NCBI RefSeq assembly: GCF_014530035.1
Contig: NZ_JACVMX010000003.1
Coordinates: 186,001 to 250,000 of the forward strand
Length of the DNA stretch: 64,000 nt
Direction: 5' to 3'
DNA from: Leucobacter sp. cx-328
Lineage (GTDB): Bacteria; Actinomycetota; Actinomycetes; Actinomycetales; Microbacteriaceae
The translations under genes were made by a program, and so were the position numbers. Positions 18,894-27,602 of the stretch are shown here, piece by piece. Below the pieces are notes generated by a model. That model was not told the origin of the DNA. It was given only the letters and a program-made list of their open reading frames with translations, and did no database searches. Position 1 is the stretch's first letter. Each line of letters starts with the position of its first letter.

Positions 18894-20351
18894 TTAATAG
18901 ACCGTCGTCAGCTTGTGCTGATCCGGCTGCTTGGTGTCGTCGCCGTCTTCGAACTCGATTTCAGGCAAGCCAGCAACCGCTGCCTTGCGAATGAGACCGA
19001 ACTCGACCACGGCAAGCGCGCCGTACACGACCGTGAACACAATGAGTGAAATGAGCACTGCCCAACCGGGGACGCCCGGGGAAACTGCCTGCTCAGTCGT
19101 CATGAGACCGAACACGATCCAGGGCTGACGACCCATCTCGGTGAAGACCCAGCCGACAAGCGAACCGAGCATCGGAAGCGGAGCGGTCCAGATCGCAACT
19201 CGCCACACCCAGGTGGGGAGCTCTGTCTTCTTGCGGGTCACCCAGAGGCCAACCGCAGAGATCACTACTGCAAGACCGCCAAGACCAATCATCCAGCGGA
19301 ACGACCAGTAGGTCACCCAGATGATCGGGGTAAAGCTACCGTCAGACGGGCAGGTCATCAGTGAATCCGCGCCACAGAAGTCTGCACTGTACTGTGCCTG
19401 CAGGTCATTAATGCCTTCGACGGTGCCATCGAAGCCACCGGTTGACAGGTACGACAGGAGGTACGGGATGCGGATCGAGAAGATCTCGTGCAGACCGTCC
19501 GGGGTGCCGAGGCTGAAGAGAGAGAACGAAGCGTCCTTGCCAGAAGCGGTGTTATAAATCGCCTCGGCAGCTGCCATCTTCATCGGCTGGGTCTCGGTCA
19601 TCGTCATCGAGAGATGGTGACCCGTGAAGCCGGTGCCAGCGAATGCAATGATGTTCGTCCATGCACCAAATCGAAGTGCCGTGTGCATCTCATCAACGAA
19701 CTGATTGCGCTTGAGGTGCCATGCGGCGATCGCAACGATGACGACCGCAGCAAACATGATCGAAGCAAAAATCGTGTGCGGGAACTGCCACACAGCAACC
19801 GGGTTCGTGAATACCTCAGCAATGTTGGTGAGCTCGGCACGGCCACGCTCTTCGTTAATCTCAAAGCCAACCGGGTTCTGCATGAACGCGTTGGCCACGA
19901 GGATGAAGTACGCCGAGATTGTCGAGCCGATCCAGACGAACCAGATACTCATGAGGTGGAGGCCGCGCGGCAGCTTGTTCCAGCCAAAGATCCAGATACC
20001 AATGAACGTCGCTTCGAAGAAGAAGGCGATGAGGCCCTCGAGTGCGAGCGGTGCACCGAAGACGTCGCCGACAAAGCGTGAGTAGTTTGACCAGTTCATG
20101 CCGAACTGGAACTCCTGGACGATACCGGTGACGACACCCATCGTGAAGTTGATGAGCAAAATCTTGCCAAAGAGCTTGGTGAGTCGCAGGTACTTAACGT
20201 TGTCCGTGCGAACCCATGCGGTCTGCAGCAACGCAACCAGCAAGCTCATGCCGAGCGTCAGCGGCACAAAGATGAAGTGGTACAGCGTGGTCAACCCGAA
20301 CTGCCAACGGGCAAGCAAGAGCGGATCGAGCGCCTCGGTCATATATTGCAT
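18894..20351 (-). CDS. cydA: Cytochrome bd ubiquinol/menaquinol oxidase subunit I
   Basis: A 485-residue heme-binding subunit. His25 in LYHFIFVPLTLG corresponds to the axial ligand of heme b595/d in E. coli (His19), the WQFPHTIFAS histidine near 189 to His186, and EMGRQPWIVFGL near 408 is the conserved GRQPW motif. The length indicates the short Q-loop type, usual in Gram-positives. The enzyme reduces oxygen with high affinity using menaquinol. It is the first gene of cydABDC; upstream lie three 22-bp-spaced copies of a TTGACGTCAA-type palindrome that may be a regulator operator. Confidence 0.97.
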   Translation of the reverse strand: MQYMTEALDPLLLARWQFGLTTLYHFIFVPLTLGMSLLVALLQTAWVRTDNVKYLRLTKLFGKILLINFTMGVVTGIVQEFQFGMNWSNYSRFVGDVFGAPLALEGLIAFFFEATFIGIWIFGWNKLPRGLHLMSIWFVWIGSTISAYFILVANAFMQNPVGFEINEERGRAELTNIAEVFTNPVAVWQFPHTIFASIMFAAVVIVAIAAWHLKRNQFVDEMHTALRFGAWTNIIAFAGTGFTGHHLSMTMTETQPMKMAAAEAIYNTASGKDASFSLFSLGTPDGLHEIFSIRIPYLLSYLSTGGFDGTVEGINDLQAQYSADFCGADSLMTCPSDGSFTPIIWVTYWSFRWMIGLGGLAVVISAVGLWVTRKKTELPTWVWRVAIWTAPLPMLGSLVGWVFTEMGRQPWIVFGLMTTEQAVSPGVPGWAVLISLIVFTVVYGALAVVEFGLIRKAAVAGLPEIEFEDGDDTKQPDQHKLTTVY

Positions 20352-20682
20352 TGTTGACTCCTGAACGTGGAATCTTGCTCCGCGCCAGCGAATCGAATTC
20401 CCGTAGTGAAGTTTCCGATTCAGGCATATTGCCTAAATTCGGTGAAGACCAAAATGGCCGTCACCTGTGATTTTACGCATATCTATGAGGTTCCTGCGAA
20501 TAATTCTTGACGTCAAAACTTTTCTAGTTTGACGTCAAACCATTCATAGCTTCACGTCAAAACAATGTTTCCTCGACCCGAAGCAAAAAGTGCCTTGTTG
20601 TACCAACTCAGCTCGACGCGAACATTCCGCCTCGCGCACGGCCTTCCATTCACCGTACGGGTCGACGGCATAAACTGGGCTG
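20352..20682. promoter_or_regulatory. Divergent regulatory region cydA/APP1 gene
   Basis: A 331-base non-coding region, locally AT-rich at 20470-20570, that must contain the cydABDC promoter and that of the divergent APP1-FUSC pair. Apart from the triple palindrome recorded separately, a TCAC-CT-GTGA inverted repeat is seen at 20461-20470. I see no open frame with a ribosome-binding site and cannot place -35/-10 boxes securely. Confidence 0.6.
20507..20562. repeat. Three 22-bp-spaced TTGACGTCAA-type operator repeats
   Basis: Copies start at 20507 (TTGACGTCAAAAC), 20529 (TTGACGTCAAAC) and 20551 (TTCACGTCAAAAC), exactly 22 bases apart. The core TTGACGTCAA is palindromic in the first two copies; the third has one change. 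Spacing of 22 bp places all copies on the same DNA face (two helical turns), as expected for cooperative binding of a dimeric regulator. The array is about 155 bases before cydA and 120 before the divergent gene. The core does not match the Rex site TTGTGA-N6-TCACAA that often controls cyd. Confidence 0.8.
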
Positions 20683-21732
20683 GTGACTTCCCTACAGCAG
20701 CCCGATGATCGACCGCGCTTCGCAGCGCGCCTCGAAGATCGCATTCACGGCTTCCGAGAGAAGCGTGCGGTTTCGCGCGGCAAAACTCCGTCCGTGATCC
20801 CTTACATCGGCTACGGCTCAACCGAGTGGGTGCGCGTCCTAGGTCGGGTGCTGTATTTGAAGCCAGACACTCGCGAACACACTCGCTTTCGGCCTGATGT
20901 TGCGGCAATCTCACGCGTCCGAGGCTGGCGAACGTTCACTAGCCTCGCGGTCCCGTTTCAGCGTGTTCAGGTTCTCATCGACGGTGAACCAGTCGGTGAG
21001 GTCTTCGCAGATCGCGGTGGTGTCATTGACTCAATCGTTCCTGTCAGCCTGACCCCTGGCTGGCACACCGTCACCTTGCAGACAGATGCGGCGGAGGCAG
21101 CACATGCCCCGGTCAACATTCTTGACCCGAACGCCACACTCGGTGTGATCTCTGACGTTGATGACACCATTCTGATGACGACACTTCCGAAGCCGCTTGT
21201 AGCAGCCTGGAACAGTTTCGTCCTCGATGAGCACGCGCGCACCGCCATTCCAGGCATGCCGGTCATGCTCGACCACTTCACCGCAGCGCACCCGGGCGCG
21301 CCGGTCATCTATCTATCGACCGGCGCCTGGAACGCAGCGCCTGCGCTCAGCCGTTTTCTCGAACGCAACCTGTACCCCATGGGTCCACTGCTGCTGACCG
21401 ACTGGGGCCCCACGCATGACCGCTGGTTCCGCAGCGGTAAAGAACACAAGCGTCGCGAACTCCGTCGCATCACAAAGGAGTTCCCCGGCGTCAAGTGGTT
21501 GCTCATCGGAGATGACGGCCAACATGACGAGACGCACTACCACGAGTTCGCAACCGAACACCCCGAGAGTGTGGCCGCGGTAGCGATCCGCCAGCTCTCG
21601 GTGGGTGAGGCAGTGCTTGCCGGTGGCCGGTCGAAGGCTCGTCTGCATCGAAACACTAGTGGCGTGCCCTGGGTCTACGGACCCGATGGGGCAACGCTAC
21701 GAGAAGAACTCAAGAACATCGGACTGCTATGA
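20683..21732 (+). CDS. APP1 catalytic domain phosphatase (DUF2183 family)
   Basis: A 349-residue protein. The C-terminal half has LGVISDVDDTILMTTLPKPL near residue 154, the D-x-D-x-T HAD-like active site of the APP1/DUF2183 family, then VIYLSTGAWNAAPALSRFL and LLIGDDGQHDETHYHEFA, matching the later HAD motifs. The yeast APP1 homologue is a Mg-dependent phosphatidate phosphatase; bacterial members may act on phospholipid intermediates. The N-terminal half has a beta-rich region (VQVLIDGEPVGEVFADRGG). The start is a GTG. It overlaps the FUSC gene by four bases, so the two are probably co-translated. Confidence 0.88.
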   Translation: MTSLQQPDDRPRFAARLEDRIHGFREKRAVSRGKTPSVIPYIGYGSTEWVRVLGRVLYLKPDTREHTRFRPDVAAISRVRGWRTFTSLAVPFQRVQVLIDGEPVGEVFADRGGVIDSIVPVSLTPGWHTVTLQTDAAEAAHAPVNILDPNATLGVISDVDDTILMTTLPKPLVAAWNSFVLDEHARTAIPGMPVMLDHFTAAHPGAPVIYLSTGAWNAAPALSRFLERNLYPMGPLLLTDWGPTHDRWFRSGKEHKRRELRRITKEFPGVKWLLIGDDGQHDETHYHEFATEHPESVAAVAIRQLSVGEAVLAGGRSKARLHRNTSGVPWVYGPDGATLREELKNIGLL

Positions 21733-22802
21733 CCATCGATCAGGGCCGCATGGACTGGAGAGGTGCGCCGAAGCGCCTCACCGGACGATTCACCGTTTCA
21801 CAGCGGCAATCAATCCTGCAGCCCCTGAAAGCCGCTGCCGCCGCGATCACCACCTGGCTGGTGTGCACGGCACTTCTTGATTCACACCTGCCGATCTTTG
21901 GCGCCATTGCGGCGCTGCTGGTAATGCAGGAGAACGTCGACCAGTCACTCACCCGTGGCATCGAACGCGTCGTCGGTGTAGTCGTTGGCATTTCCGTTGC
22001 GCTTGGCGCCGCCGCAATCTTTGGACCTCACCCTTGGCTCTTCATTGCCGCTATCATCGTCGCGATGCTGCTCGGTTGGCTGCTGCGCATGTCACAGTCG
22101 TCAGCAAACCAGATCGCGATCAGTGCGCTGCTGATGATCGCCCTTGGCGGACTCTCCATGGACTACGGTGTCGAGCGACTTTTAGAGACGGCCATCGGAG
22201 CGACCATCGGCGTGTTGTTCAACGCCCTGATTGTGGCGCCCGTGCGCACTCCCCCACTGCGGCTCGCGATCACTGATCTGACGCACCAGGCTGCGGATGC
22301 GCTCATCCGATTGGCAGAGGCGCTCGAACAGCCTCGTGACGAAGCCTGGCTGCAAGACATGTACAACCAGGCCCGGTCGCTCAACGCCGATCGCGCACGC
22401 GTACACACCCTGCTACGTCAGGCGCGCGAGAGCTTGCGGCTCAACCCGCGCAGCGGTCGCTACCGCTCCGCCCTTCGCGAGGACGACGAACTCTTCCAGC
22501 AACTTCAGCCCATCGTCACGCAGATCATCGGTATGTCGCGCACCACCTTCGATCTGTACGATGCCGACATCGTCAACGACCCTTCGGTTCCTGGCATGGC
22601 TGACGAGATTCGCCGCGCCGCACACGACCTGTTACTGCTCGCCGCGAGCGACGCCGAATGGGTGCAGGAGGACGAAGTTCCTGCGCTCACCGCGCCCTAT
22701 ATCATTCCGCGCGCAAACCCAGACCACTGGATTTTGATTGGTTCCTTGATGGCGGATCTCGGCCGCGTGCGCGGCCGCATCACCGGCGGACTCGACCTGT
22801 AA
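21729..22802 (+). CDS. FUSC family (aromatic acid exporter-like) membrane protein
   Basis: A 357-residue protein with about six membrane helices in the first 160 residues, including a FGAIAALLVMQENVDQSLTR segment followed by RVVGVVVGISVALGAAAIFG, characteristic of the FUSC/ArAE exporter half. The remaining cytoplasmic part is helical (about residues 175-357). Family members export aromatic carboxylic acids, fusaric acid or related compounds; the substrate here is unknown. Its start overlaps the stop of the APP1-type phosphatase gene (ATGA). A bidirectional hairpin separates it from trmD. Confidence 0.85.
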   Translation: MTIDQGRMDWRGAPKRLTGRFTVSQRQSILQPLKAAAAAITTWLVCTALLDSHLPIFGAIAALLVMQENVDQSLTRGIERVVGVVVGISVALGAAAIFGPHPWLFIAAIIVAMLLGWLLRMSQSSANQIAISALLMIALGGLSMDYGVERLLETAIGATIGVLFNALIVAPVRTPPLRLAITDLTHQAADALIRLAEALEQPRDEAWLQDMYNQARSLNADRARVHTLLRQARESLRLNPRSGRYRSALREDDELFQQLQPIVTQIIGMSRTTFDLYDADIVNDPSVPGMADEIRRAAHDLLLLAASDAEWVQEDEVPALTAPYIIPRANPDHWILIGSLMADLGRVRGRITGGLDL

Positions 22803-22857
22803 AGTCAGCACGAACTTCCGTACAGCTAGAACGCCATGGGGTTTCAGCCGTAGACGA

Positions 22858-22891
22858 TAAACGCCCCGTGATAGACATCACGGGGCGTTTA
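22858..22891. terminator. Bidirectional terminator between FUSC gene and trmD
   Basis: A near-perfect inverted repeat with AAACGCCCCGTGAT and ATCACGGGGCGTTT arms around a short AGAC loop. The A-rich left flank and T-rich right arm suit termination from both convergent genes. Confidence 0.92.
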
Positions 22892-22894
22892 AGC

Positions 22895-23629
22895 TTACTC
22901 GGCTGCGTACCGACCTTTGCGGCCAGCACGTTCACCTGGCGGAAGCAGGTCGGGTCGCACCTGACGGGTGCGCTCGACTCGCTGCTCCTGGCGCCACTTG
23001 GCGATTGCCGCGTGATTGCCACTGAGGAGAACATCGGGGACCGAGCGGTCACGCCAGCTCGCCGGCTTGGTGTAGCTCGGGTACTCGAGCAAACCGTCTT
23101 CCTCGTGCGATTCCTCGACGAGGCTTTCTGGGTTACCGACGACACCAGGAACAAGACGACCAATAGCCTCAATCATCGCGATCGAGGCGACTTCGCCGCC
23201 ATTCAAGATGTAGTCGCCAATGCTGACCAGGCGGATCCGCGCGCGGGACTCATACTCGTCGAACACGCGATGGTCGATACCCTCGTAGCGACCGCAGGCG
23301 AACACCAGGTGCTCTTCGTGAGCGAGCTCACGTGCCATGCGCTGGGTGAAGACATCACCGGCAGGCGACGGGAAGATGATGAGTGGAGCCGAATCGTGAG
23401 CGTCCTCGATGATGCCATCGAGTGCCGCCCCCCAGGGCTCGGGTTTCATCACCATTCCAGCGCCGCCGCCGGTGGGAGTGTCGTCTACCGTGCGGTGCTT
23501 ATCGTGCGCATGGTCGCGGAGATCGTGCACGTTCAGGTCAATGAGCCCCTTGCTCTGAGCCTTGCCCATGAGCGAGAGCTCGAGCGCATCAAAGTAGCCG
23601 GGGAAGATCGAGACGACGTCGATTCTCAA
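22895..23629 (-). CDS. trmD: tRNA (guanine37-N1)-methyltransferase
   Basis: A 244-residue SPOUT methyltransferase of normal length. The N-terminus [16 protein letters not shown], the [13 protein letters not shown] segment and the knotted SAM-binding region [17 protein letters not shown] with [14 protein letters not shown] are diagnostic. It methylates G37 next to the anticodon and prevents +1 frameshifting. Its ATG overlaps the rimM stop by four bases, within the rpsP-khpA-rimM-trmD operon. Confidence 0.97.
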   Translation of the reverse strand: MRIDVVSIFPGYFDALELSLMGKAQSKGLIDLNVHDLRDHAHDKHRTVDDTPTGGGAGMVMKPEPWGAALDGIIEDAHDSAPLIIFPSPAGDVFTQRMARELAHEEHLVFACGRYEGIDHRVFDEYESRARIRLVSIGDYILNGGEVASIAMIEAIGRLVPGVVGNPESLVEESHEEDGLLEYPSYTKPASWRDRSVPDVLLSGNHAAIAKWRQEQRVERTRQVRPDLLPPGERAGRKGRYAAE

Positions 23630-24240
23630 GAGTGATCTGCCTCCGCAGTGTCAGATTCCGAGTCTTCGAAAAGACCCGCGGGCGGGGTGATGAAGATCTT
23701 GCCACCTGCAATGTCTACCCGGGGAACGATTGCTTCCACGAAGGGAACCAGCACTGGGCCGTTCTCGGTCTTCACTGTGAGCAGGTCCTGCGCAGGGAAA
23801 TGCTGCACTTCGGTCACCTTGCCGACGACTACGTCGCCGTCTTCGGTCTCCCGAATAACCTCGAGCCCATTGAGCTCGTGGTCGTACCAGGCATCATCTT
23901 CAGCACTGGCGTTGACGGTTTCTTCGTCGATCCACAGGATCGCACGAACAATTGATTCTGACGCATTGCGGTCAGGAACCTCGTGGAAGAAGCCAACGGG
24001 CGAGTCGTTGAACCAACGCAGTTCGCGCAGCTCAATTGTCTTGCCAAACCACTCAGACTCGGTCGGCACCTGGAGGTGGAACACCGCACCAGGAACGAAC
24101 CGGAGTTCGGGATTATCCGTGAAGAGCTCGAGCTTAACGCCGCCCTTCAGACCGTGGGGCTTCGTGAGCCTACCGACGCGCAGGCTCCCCGCCCCACAAT
24201 CGGGACGGGGAGCCTGCGCGCGACGTGGAGCGTCTGCCAT
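23626..24240 (-). CDS. rimM: Ribosome maturation factor RimM
   Basis: A 204-residue protein. The RimM N-terminal domain is visible as [20 protein letters not shown], followed by a long middle and the PRC-barrel-like C-terminal part with [33 protein letters not shown] and [14 protein letters not shown]. It binds S19 and assists 30S assembly. The acidic tail ([10 protein letters not shown]) is variable in the family. Its start shares one base with the khpA stop (TAATG). Confidence 0.93.
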   Translation of the reverse strand: MADAPRRAQAPRPDCGAGSLRVGRLTKPHGLKGGVKLELFTDNPELRFVPGAVFHLQVPTESEWFGKTIELRELRWFNDSPVGFFHEVPDRNASESIVRAILWIDEETVNASAEDDAWYDHELNGLEVIRETEDGDVVVGKVTEVQHFPAQDLLTVKTENGPVLVPFVEAIVPRVDIAGGKIFITPPAGLFEDSESDTAEADHS

Positions 24241-24503
24241 TAGCGAGCACTCCGATCGCCGTCGGTATCGATGACGTCAACGCGAATACGCTCGCCAGAG
24301 GCGAGAGCGGAAATCACGGTGCGAAGCGCCTGTGCGGTACGTCCACTGCGCCCGATCACGCGACCGAGATCTTCGGGGTGCACGCGCACCTCAAGAACCT
24401 CGCCGCGGCCGGAGCTCTGTGCGTCCACGCGAACATCGTCAGGGTGATCTACGATCCCGCTAACGAGGTGCTCGAGCGCCTCAGCAAGTGCCATCTGAGC
24501 CAA
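24240..24503 (-). CDS. khpA: KH domain RNA-binding protein KhpA
   Basis: An 87-residue single KH-domain protein (YlqC/KhpA). The signature RVHPEDLGRVIGRSGRTAQA carries the G-x-x-G loop (IGRSGR) that contacts RNA. The N-terminus MAQMALAEALEHLVSGIVDH and the C-terminus RVDVIDTDGDR are typical. In streptococci and lactobacilli KhpA heterodimerises with KhpB (Jag) and influences cell elongation. It sits between rpsP and rimM with a five-base gap after rpsP. Confidence 0.93.
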   Translation of the reverse strand: MAQMALAEALEHLVSGIVDHPDDVRVDAQSSGRGEVLEVRVHPEDLGRVIGRSGRTAQALRTVISALASGERIRVDVIDTDGDRSAR

Positions 24504-24508
24504 AGGAC

Positions 24509-24916
24509 TTAGGCCTCGGTGGTCTCAGCTGCAGCCTCTTCAGCTGCGGGAGCCTCAGCAGGCTTTGCTGCCTTGGGGCGAACAACGCTCTTCTTTGCCG
24601 AATCAGCCTCGAAAGCAACCTTTGCCTCGGGTGCGAGCACCTTCGACTCGGTGTTGCCCTCGCCCGAGAACTTGCCCCAGTCGCCGGTCAGCTTGAGGAG
24701 TGCTGCAACCTGCTCGGTGGGCTGAGCGCCAACCGAAAGCCAGTACTGTGCGCGGTCCGACGAGATGTCGATCAGCGAAGGGTTCTGAGTGGGATCGTAC
24801 TTGCCGATCTCCTCGATGACGCGACCGTCACGCTTGGTGCGCGAGTCTGCAACGACAACGCGGTAGAAGGGTGCGCGGATCTTACCGAAGCGCTTGAGGC
24901 GAATCTTTACTGCCAT
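24509..24916 (-). CDS. rpsP: 30S ribosomal protein S16
   Basis: A 135-residue protein beginning [20 protein letters not shown], the S16 signature, followed by [20 protein letters not shown]. The core S16 fold covers the first 80 residues; a C-terminal extension rich in Ala, Lys and Glu (about residues 90-135) is usual in actinobacteria. It leads the rpsP-khpA-rimM-trmD operon, preceded by a weak AGGAG site (GGAGTCACTC). Confidence 0.97.
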   Translation of the reverse strand: MAVKIRLKRFGKIRAPFYRVVVADSRTKRDGRVIEEIGKYDPTQNPSLIDISSDRAQYWLSVGAQPTEQVAALLKLTGDWGKFSGEGNTESKVLAPEAKVAFEADSAKKSVVRPKAAKPAEAPAAEEAAAETTEA

Positions 24917-25067
24917 GAGTGACTCCTAAAAAAGTGAAGTGTGCCGCACCGAAAGCCAGTGCGGAAGCCTGAATACGCGGTAACCGCGAACTCAACAATT
25001 CTTCCACAAAAGAGGTGTGAAATGCAATTTTTGCTGCGACCAGGGGTTTTAGCTGCCGCCTAGAGCT

Positions 25068-26627
25068 TTAGAGCTTCCCACCGAGCATCTGCTGCAGCTT
25101 TGCCATGTCTTCTTCGGAGGGTGCAGCACCCGCACCGCGCCCCAGGCCGAAGCCCGAGCCAGCCGCAGCAGACTCTGCCTTCGCGGCGATGCCCGCCTGC
25201 TCCTGAGCGCGCTTTGCCGGGTTGCCCGACTGCTTCTTACCCTTACCCTTGGCCTGCTGCTTCTTCTTGCCGCCGTGACTCATTCCAGGCATGGGACCCA
25301 TGCCTGGAATCTGGGGAACGCCACCGCGCGCAACCGTCTTCATCATCTTTGCGGCCTGCTCGAAGCGCTGCACGAGCGAGTTCACGTCGGTCACGGTCAT
25401 TCCCGAGCCCTTCGCGATACGGAGACGACGCGAGCCGTTCAGAATCTTGGGGTTGGTGCGCTCTTCCTTGGTCATCGACTGGATGATGGCCTCGGTGCGA
25501 ACGATTTCACGCTCGTCGAAGTTATCGAGCTGGTCCTTCATCTTGCCCATGCCCGGGAGCATGCCCATCATCTTCTTGATGGAGCCGGCCTTACGCAACT
25601 GCTGCATCTGGCCAAGGAAGTCGTCGAGCGTGAACGCGTCCTTCGCGATCTTCTCGGCGACCTTGCGTGCCTCGTCCTCATCGAAAGCGTTCTGCGCCTG
25701 CTCGATCAGCGTGAGAATATCGCCGAGGTCAAGAATTCGGCTCGCCATACGGTCCGGGTGGAACGGCTCGAAGTCGCCGAGGCCCTCACCGGTCGATGCG
25801 AACATGATCGGACGGCCGGTAGCCGAGCGGATCGAAAGCGCAGCACCACCGCGCGCGTCACCGTCAAGCTTGGTGAGGACAACGCCGGTGAAGTCGACGC
25901 CTTCCTGGAACGCCTTCGCCGTTGCAACCGCGTCCTGACCAATCATCGCATCGATAACGAAGAGCACCTCGTCGGGATCGATTGCCTTGCGGATGTCGGC
26001 TGCCTGCTGCATGAGCTCAGCGTCAACGCCCAGACGGCCAGCGGTATCGACGATCACGAAGTCGTGCTGCTTGCTCTTTGCCTCAGCGATACCGGCCTTC
26101 GCGACCTTTACAGGGTCGCCGACACCGTTGCCGGGCTCGGGAGCGAAGATCGCTGCGCCAGCCTGCTCGGCAACAACGCTGAGCTGGGTCACTGCGTTCG
26201 GACGCTGAAGGTCACACGCGACGAGCAGCGGGGTGTGCCCCTGACCCTTGAGCCACTTCGCCAGCTTGCCAGCGAGGGTCGTCTTACCCGCACCCTGCAG
26301 GCCAGCGAGCATAATGACAGTCGGCGGGTTCTTCGCGAACTCGAGACGGCGCTGCTCGCCACCGAGGATCTCAACGAGCTCCTCGTTCACGATCTTGACG
26401 ACCTGCTGGGCAGGGTTCAGTGCGTTGTTCACGTCATCGCCAAGGGCGCGCTCGCGCACCTTGCCGGTAAATTCCTTGACGACGTCGAGCGAGACGTCAG
26501 CCTCGAGCAGCGCACGGCGAATCTCGCGGACTGTCCCATCAACGTCAGACGCCGAGAGCTTGCCCTTAGAGCGGAGATTCTTGAGCGAGTCAGTCAGCCG
26601 CGCCGACAGGTTTCCAAAAGTAGCCAT
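25068..26627 (-). CDS. ffh: Signal recognition particle GTPase Ffh
   Basis: A 519-residue SRP54 protein. The N domain is followed by the G domain with the P-loop GLQGAGKTTLAGKL near residue 106, DTAGRLGVD and TKLDGDARGG. The M domain (about residues 330-450) is methionine-rich with KKMMGMLPGMGKMKDQ and carries the RNA-binding helix RRLRIAKGSGMTVTDVN. A basic tail (KKKQQAKGKGKKQ) precedes a Gly/Ala-rich C-terminus. Ffh with 4.5S RNA targets nascent membrane proteins to FtsY, encoded just upstream. Confidence 0.97.
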   Translation of the reverse strand: MATFGNLSARLTDSLKNLRSKGKLSASDVDGTVREIRRALLEADVSLDVVKEFTGKVRERALGDDVNNALNPAQQVVKIVNEELVEILGGEQRRLEFAKNPPTVIMLAGLQGAGKTTLAGKLAKWLKGQGHTPLLVACDLQRPNAVTQLSVVAEQAGAAIFAPEPGNGVGDPVKVAKAGIAEAKSKQHDFVIVDTAGRLGVDAELMQQAADIRKAIDPDEVLFVIDAMIGQDAVATAKAFQEGVDFTGVVLTKLDGDARGGAALSIRSATGRPIMFASTGEGLGDFEPFHPDRMASRILDLGDILTLIEQAQNAFDEDEARKVAEKIAKDAFTLDDFLGQMQQLRKAGSIKKMMGMLPGMGKMKDQLDNFDEREIVRTEAIIQSMTKEERTNPKILNGSRRLRIAKGSGMTVTDVNSLVQRFEQAAKMMKTVARGGVPQIPGMGPMPGMSHGGKKKQQAKGKGKKQSGNPAKRAQEQAGIAAKAESAAAGSGFGLGRGAGAAPSEEDMAKLQQMLGGKL

Positions 26628-26681
26628 AGTGGCTAAATTCTACCCTTATTCTGTGGCGCGACTCACGCGGAAACTCGGGAG

Positions 26682-27557
26682 TCAGCCGATGAGCTGTGCA
26701 GCGAACACGTGCGGGGTGAAGCCCGTCAGGTCGCCAATGCCCTCACCCTGACCCACGAGCTTGATGGGAAGCTTCGTGTTTTCCTGCACGGAAAGCACGA
26801 AGCCGCCCTTCGCTGAACCGTCAAGCTTGGTCAGCACGAGACCGGTCACACCAGCGTGCTCAATGAAGGCCTCCGCCTGCGCAAGACCGTTCTGACCCGT
26901 GGTTGCGTCGAGCACGAGGAGCACCTCAGAGACAGGCGCAAGCTTTTCGATGACGCGACGCACCTTGCCCAGCTCGTCCATCAGGCCACCTTTGGTCTGC
27001 AGACGGCCGGCAGTGTCAATAATGGCGATGTCGTACGACTCGTCGATTGCCCTCTGCACGGTCTGGAACGCGACCGAAGCCGGGTCCTGACCCTGCTGCT
27101 GGGGCTTGACGATTGCGACGCCCGCGCGATCCGCCCACGTGGCCAACTGCTCAACAGCCGCCGCACGGAAGGTGTCGGCCGCGCCAACGATGATCTTCTT
27201 ATCGAAGGCCTGGAGGTAGTTCGCAAACTTCCCAATGGTCGTGGTCTTACCGACGCCGTTGACGCCAACAACGAGGATGACCGCGGGGCGTTCCGACAGG
27301 CGCAGTGTGGGATCGAAGGCCGCGAGGCGCTCCTCGATCGCGTCCTGGAGCATGCGGCGCATCTCCTTGACCTCGGTCACCCGATGACGCTCGACCTGCT
27401 CGCGCAGCTCGTTGAGGATCGACTCCGCGATATCGGGCCCGAAATCGGCAGTGATCAGAGCAACCTCAAGATCGTCCCACGTCTCATCAGTGATGAGCTC
27501 GGGTCCGCTGAAGAAGTTGCGGAACGCCTTTGAAAACGACCAGGATTTCTCTGCCAT
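26682..27557 (-). CDS. ftsY: Signal recognition particle receptor FtsY
   Basis: A 291-residue NG-domain receptor. The P-loop is GVNGVGKTTTIGKFANYL near residue 94, followed by ADTFRAAAVEQLATWADRAG, DTAGRLQTKGG and TKLDGSAKGGFVL. The acidic A domain found in E. coli FtsY is nearly absent (the N-terminus is short, MAEKSWSFSKAFRNFFSG), as is common in actinobacteria, so membrane attachment probably uses the N-domain amphipathic helix. It lies 45 bases downstream of smc and 54 upstream of ffh in one leftward cluster. Confidence 0.96.
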   Translation of the reverse strand: MAEKSWSFSKAFRNFFSGPELITDETWDDLEVALITADFGPDIAESILNELREQVERHRVTEVKEMRRMLQDAIEERLAAFDPTLRLSERPAVILVVGVNGVGKTTTIGKFANYLQAFDKKIIVGAADTFRAAAVEQLATWADRAGVAIVKPQQQGQDPASVAFQTVQRAIDESYDIAIIDTAGRLQTKGGLMDELGKVRRVIEKLAPVSEVLLVLDATTGQNGLAQAEAFIEHAGVTGLVLTKLDGSAKGGFVLSVQENTKLPIKLVGQGEGIGDLTGFTPHVFAAQLIG

Positions 27558-27602
27558 GCAGACAAGACTACCGACTGCGCGGCGCGGATCGTGATTCGGC
27601 CG

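Noticed and set aside
17774..18994. A 406-codon open frame on the plus strand
   Set aside because: It is antisense to cydB and is rich in Glu, Arg and His as expected from the complement of a membrane protein gene.
20461..20470. A TCAC-CT-GTGA repeat as a CRP/Fnr-like site
   Set aside because: The spacing between half-sites is two bases, not the six expected for that family; it may be chance.
25275..26636. A 453-codon open frame on the plus strand
   Set aside because: It is antisense to ffh, which has complete SRP54 motifs.
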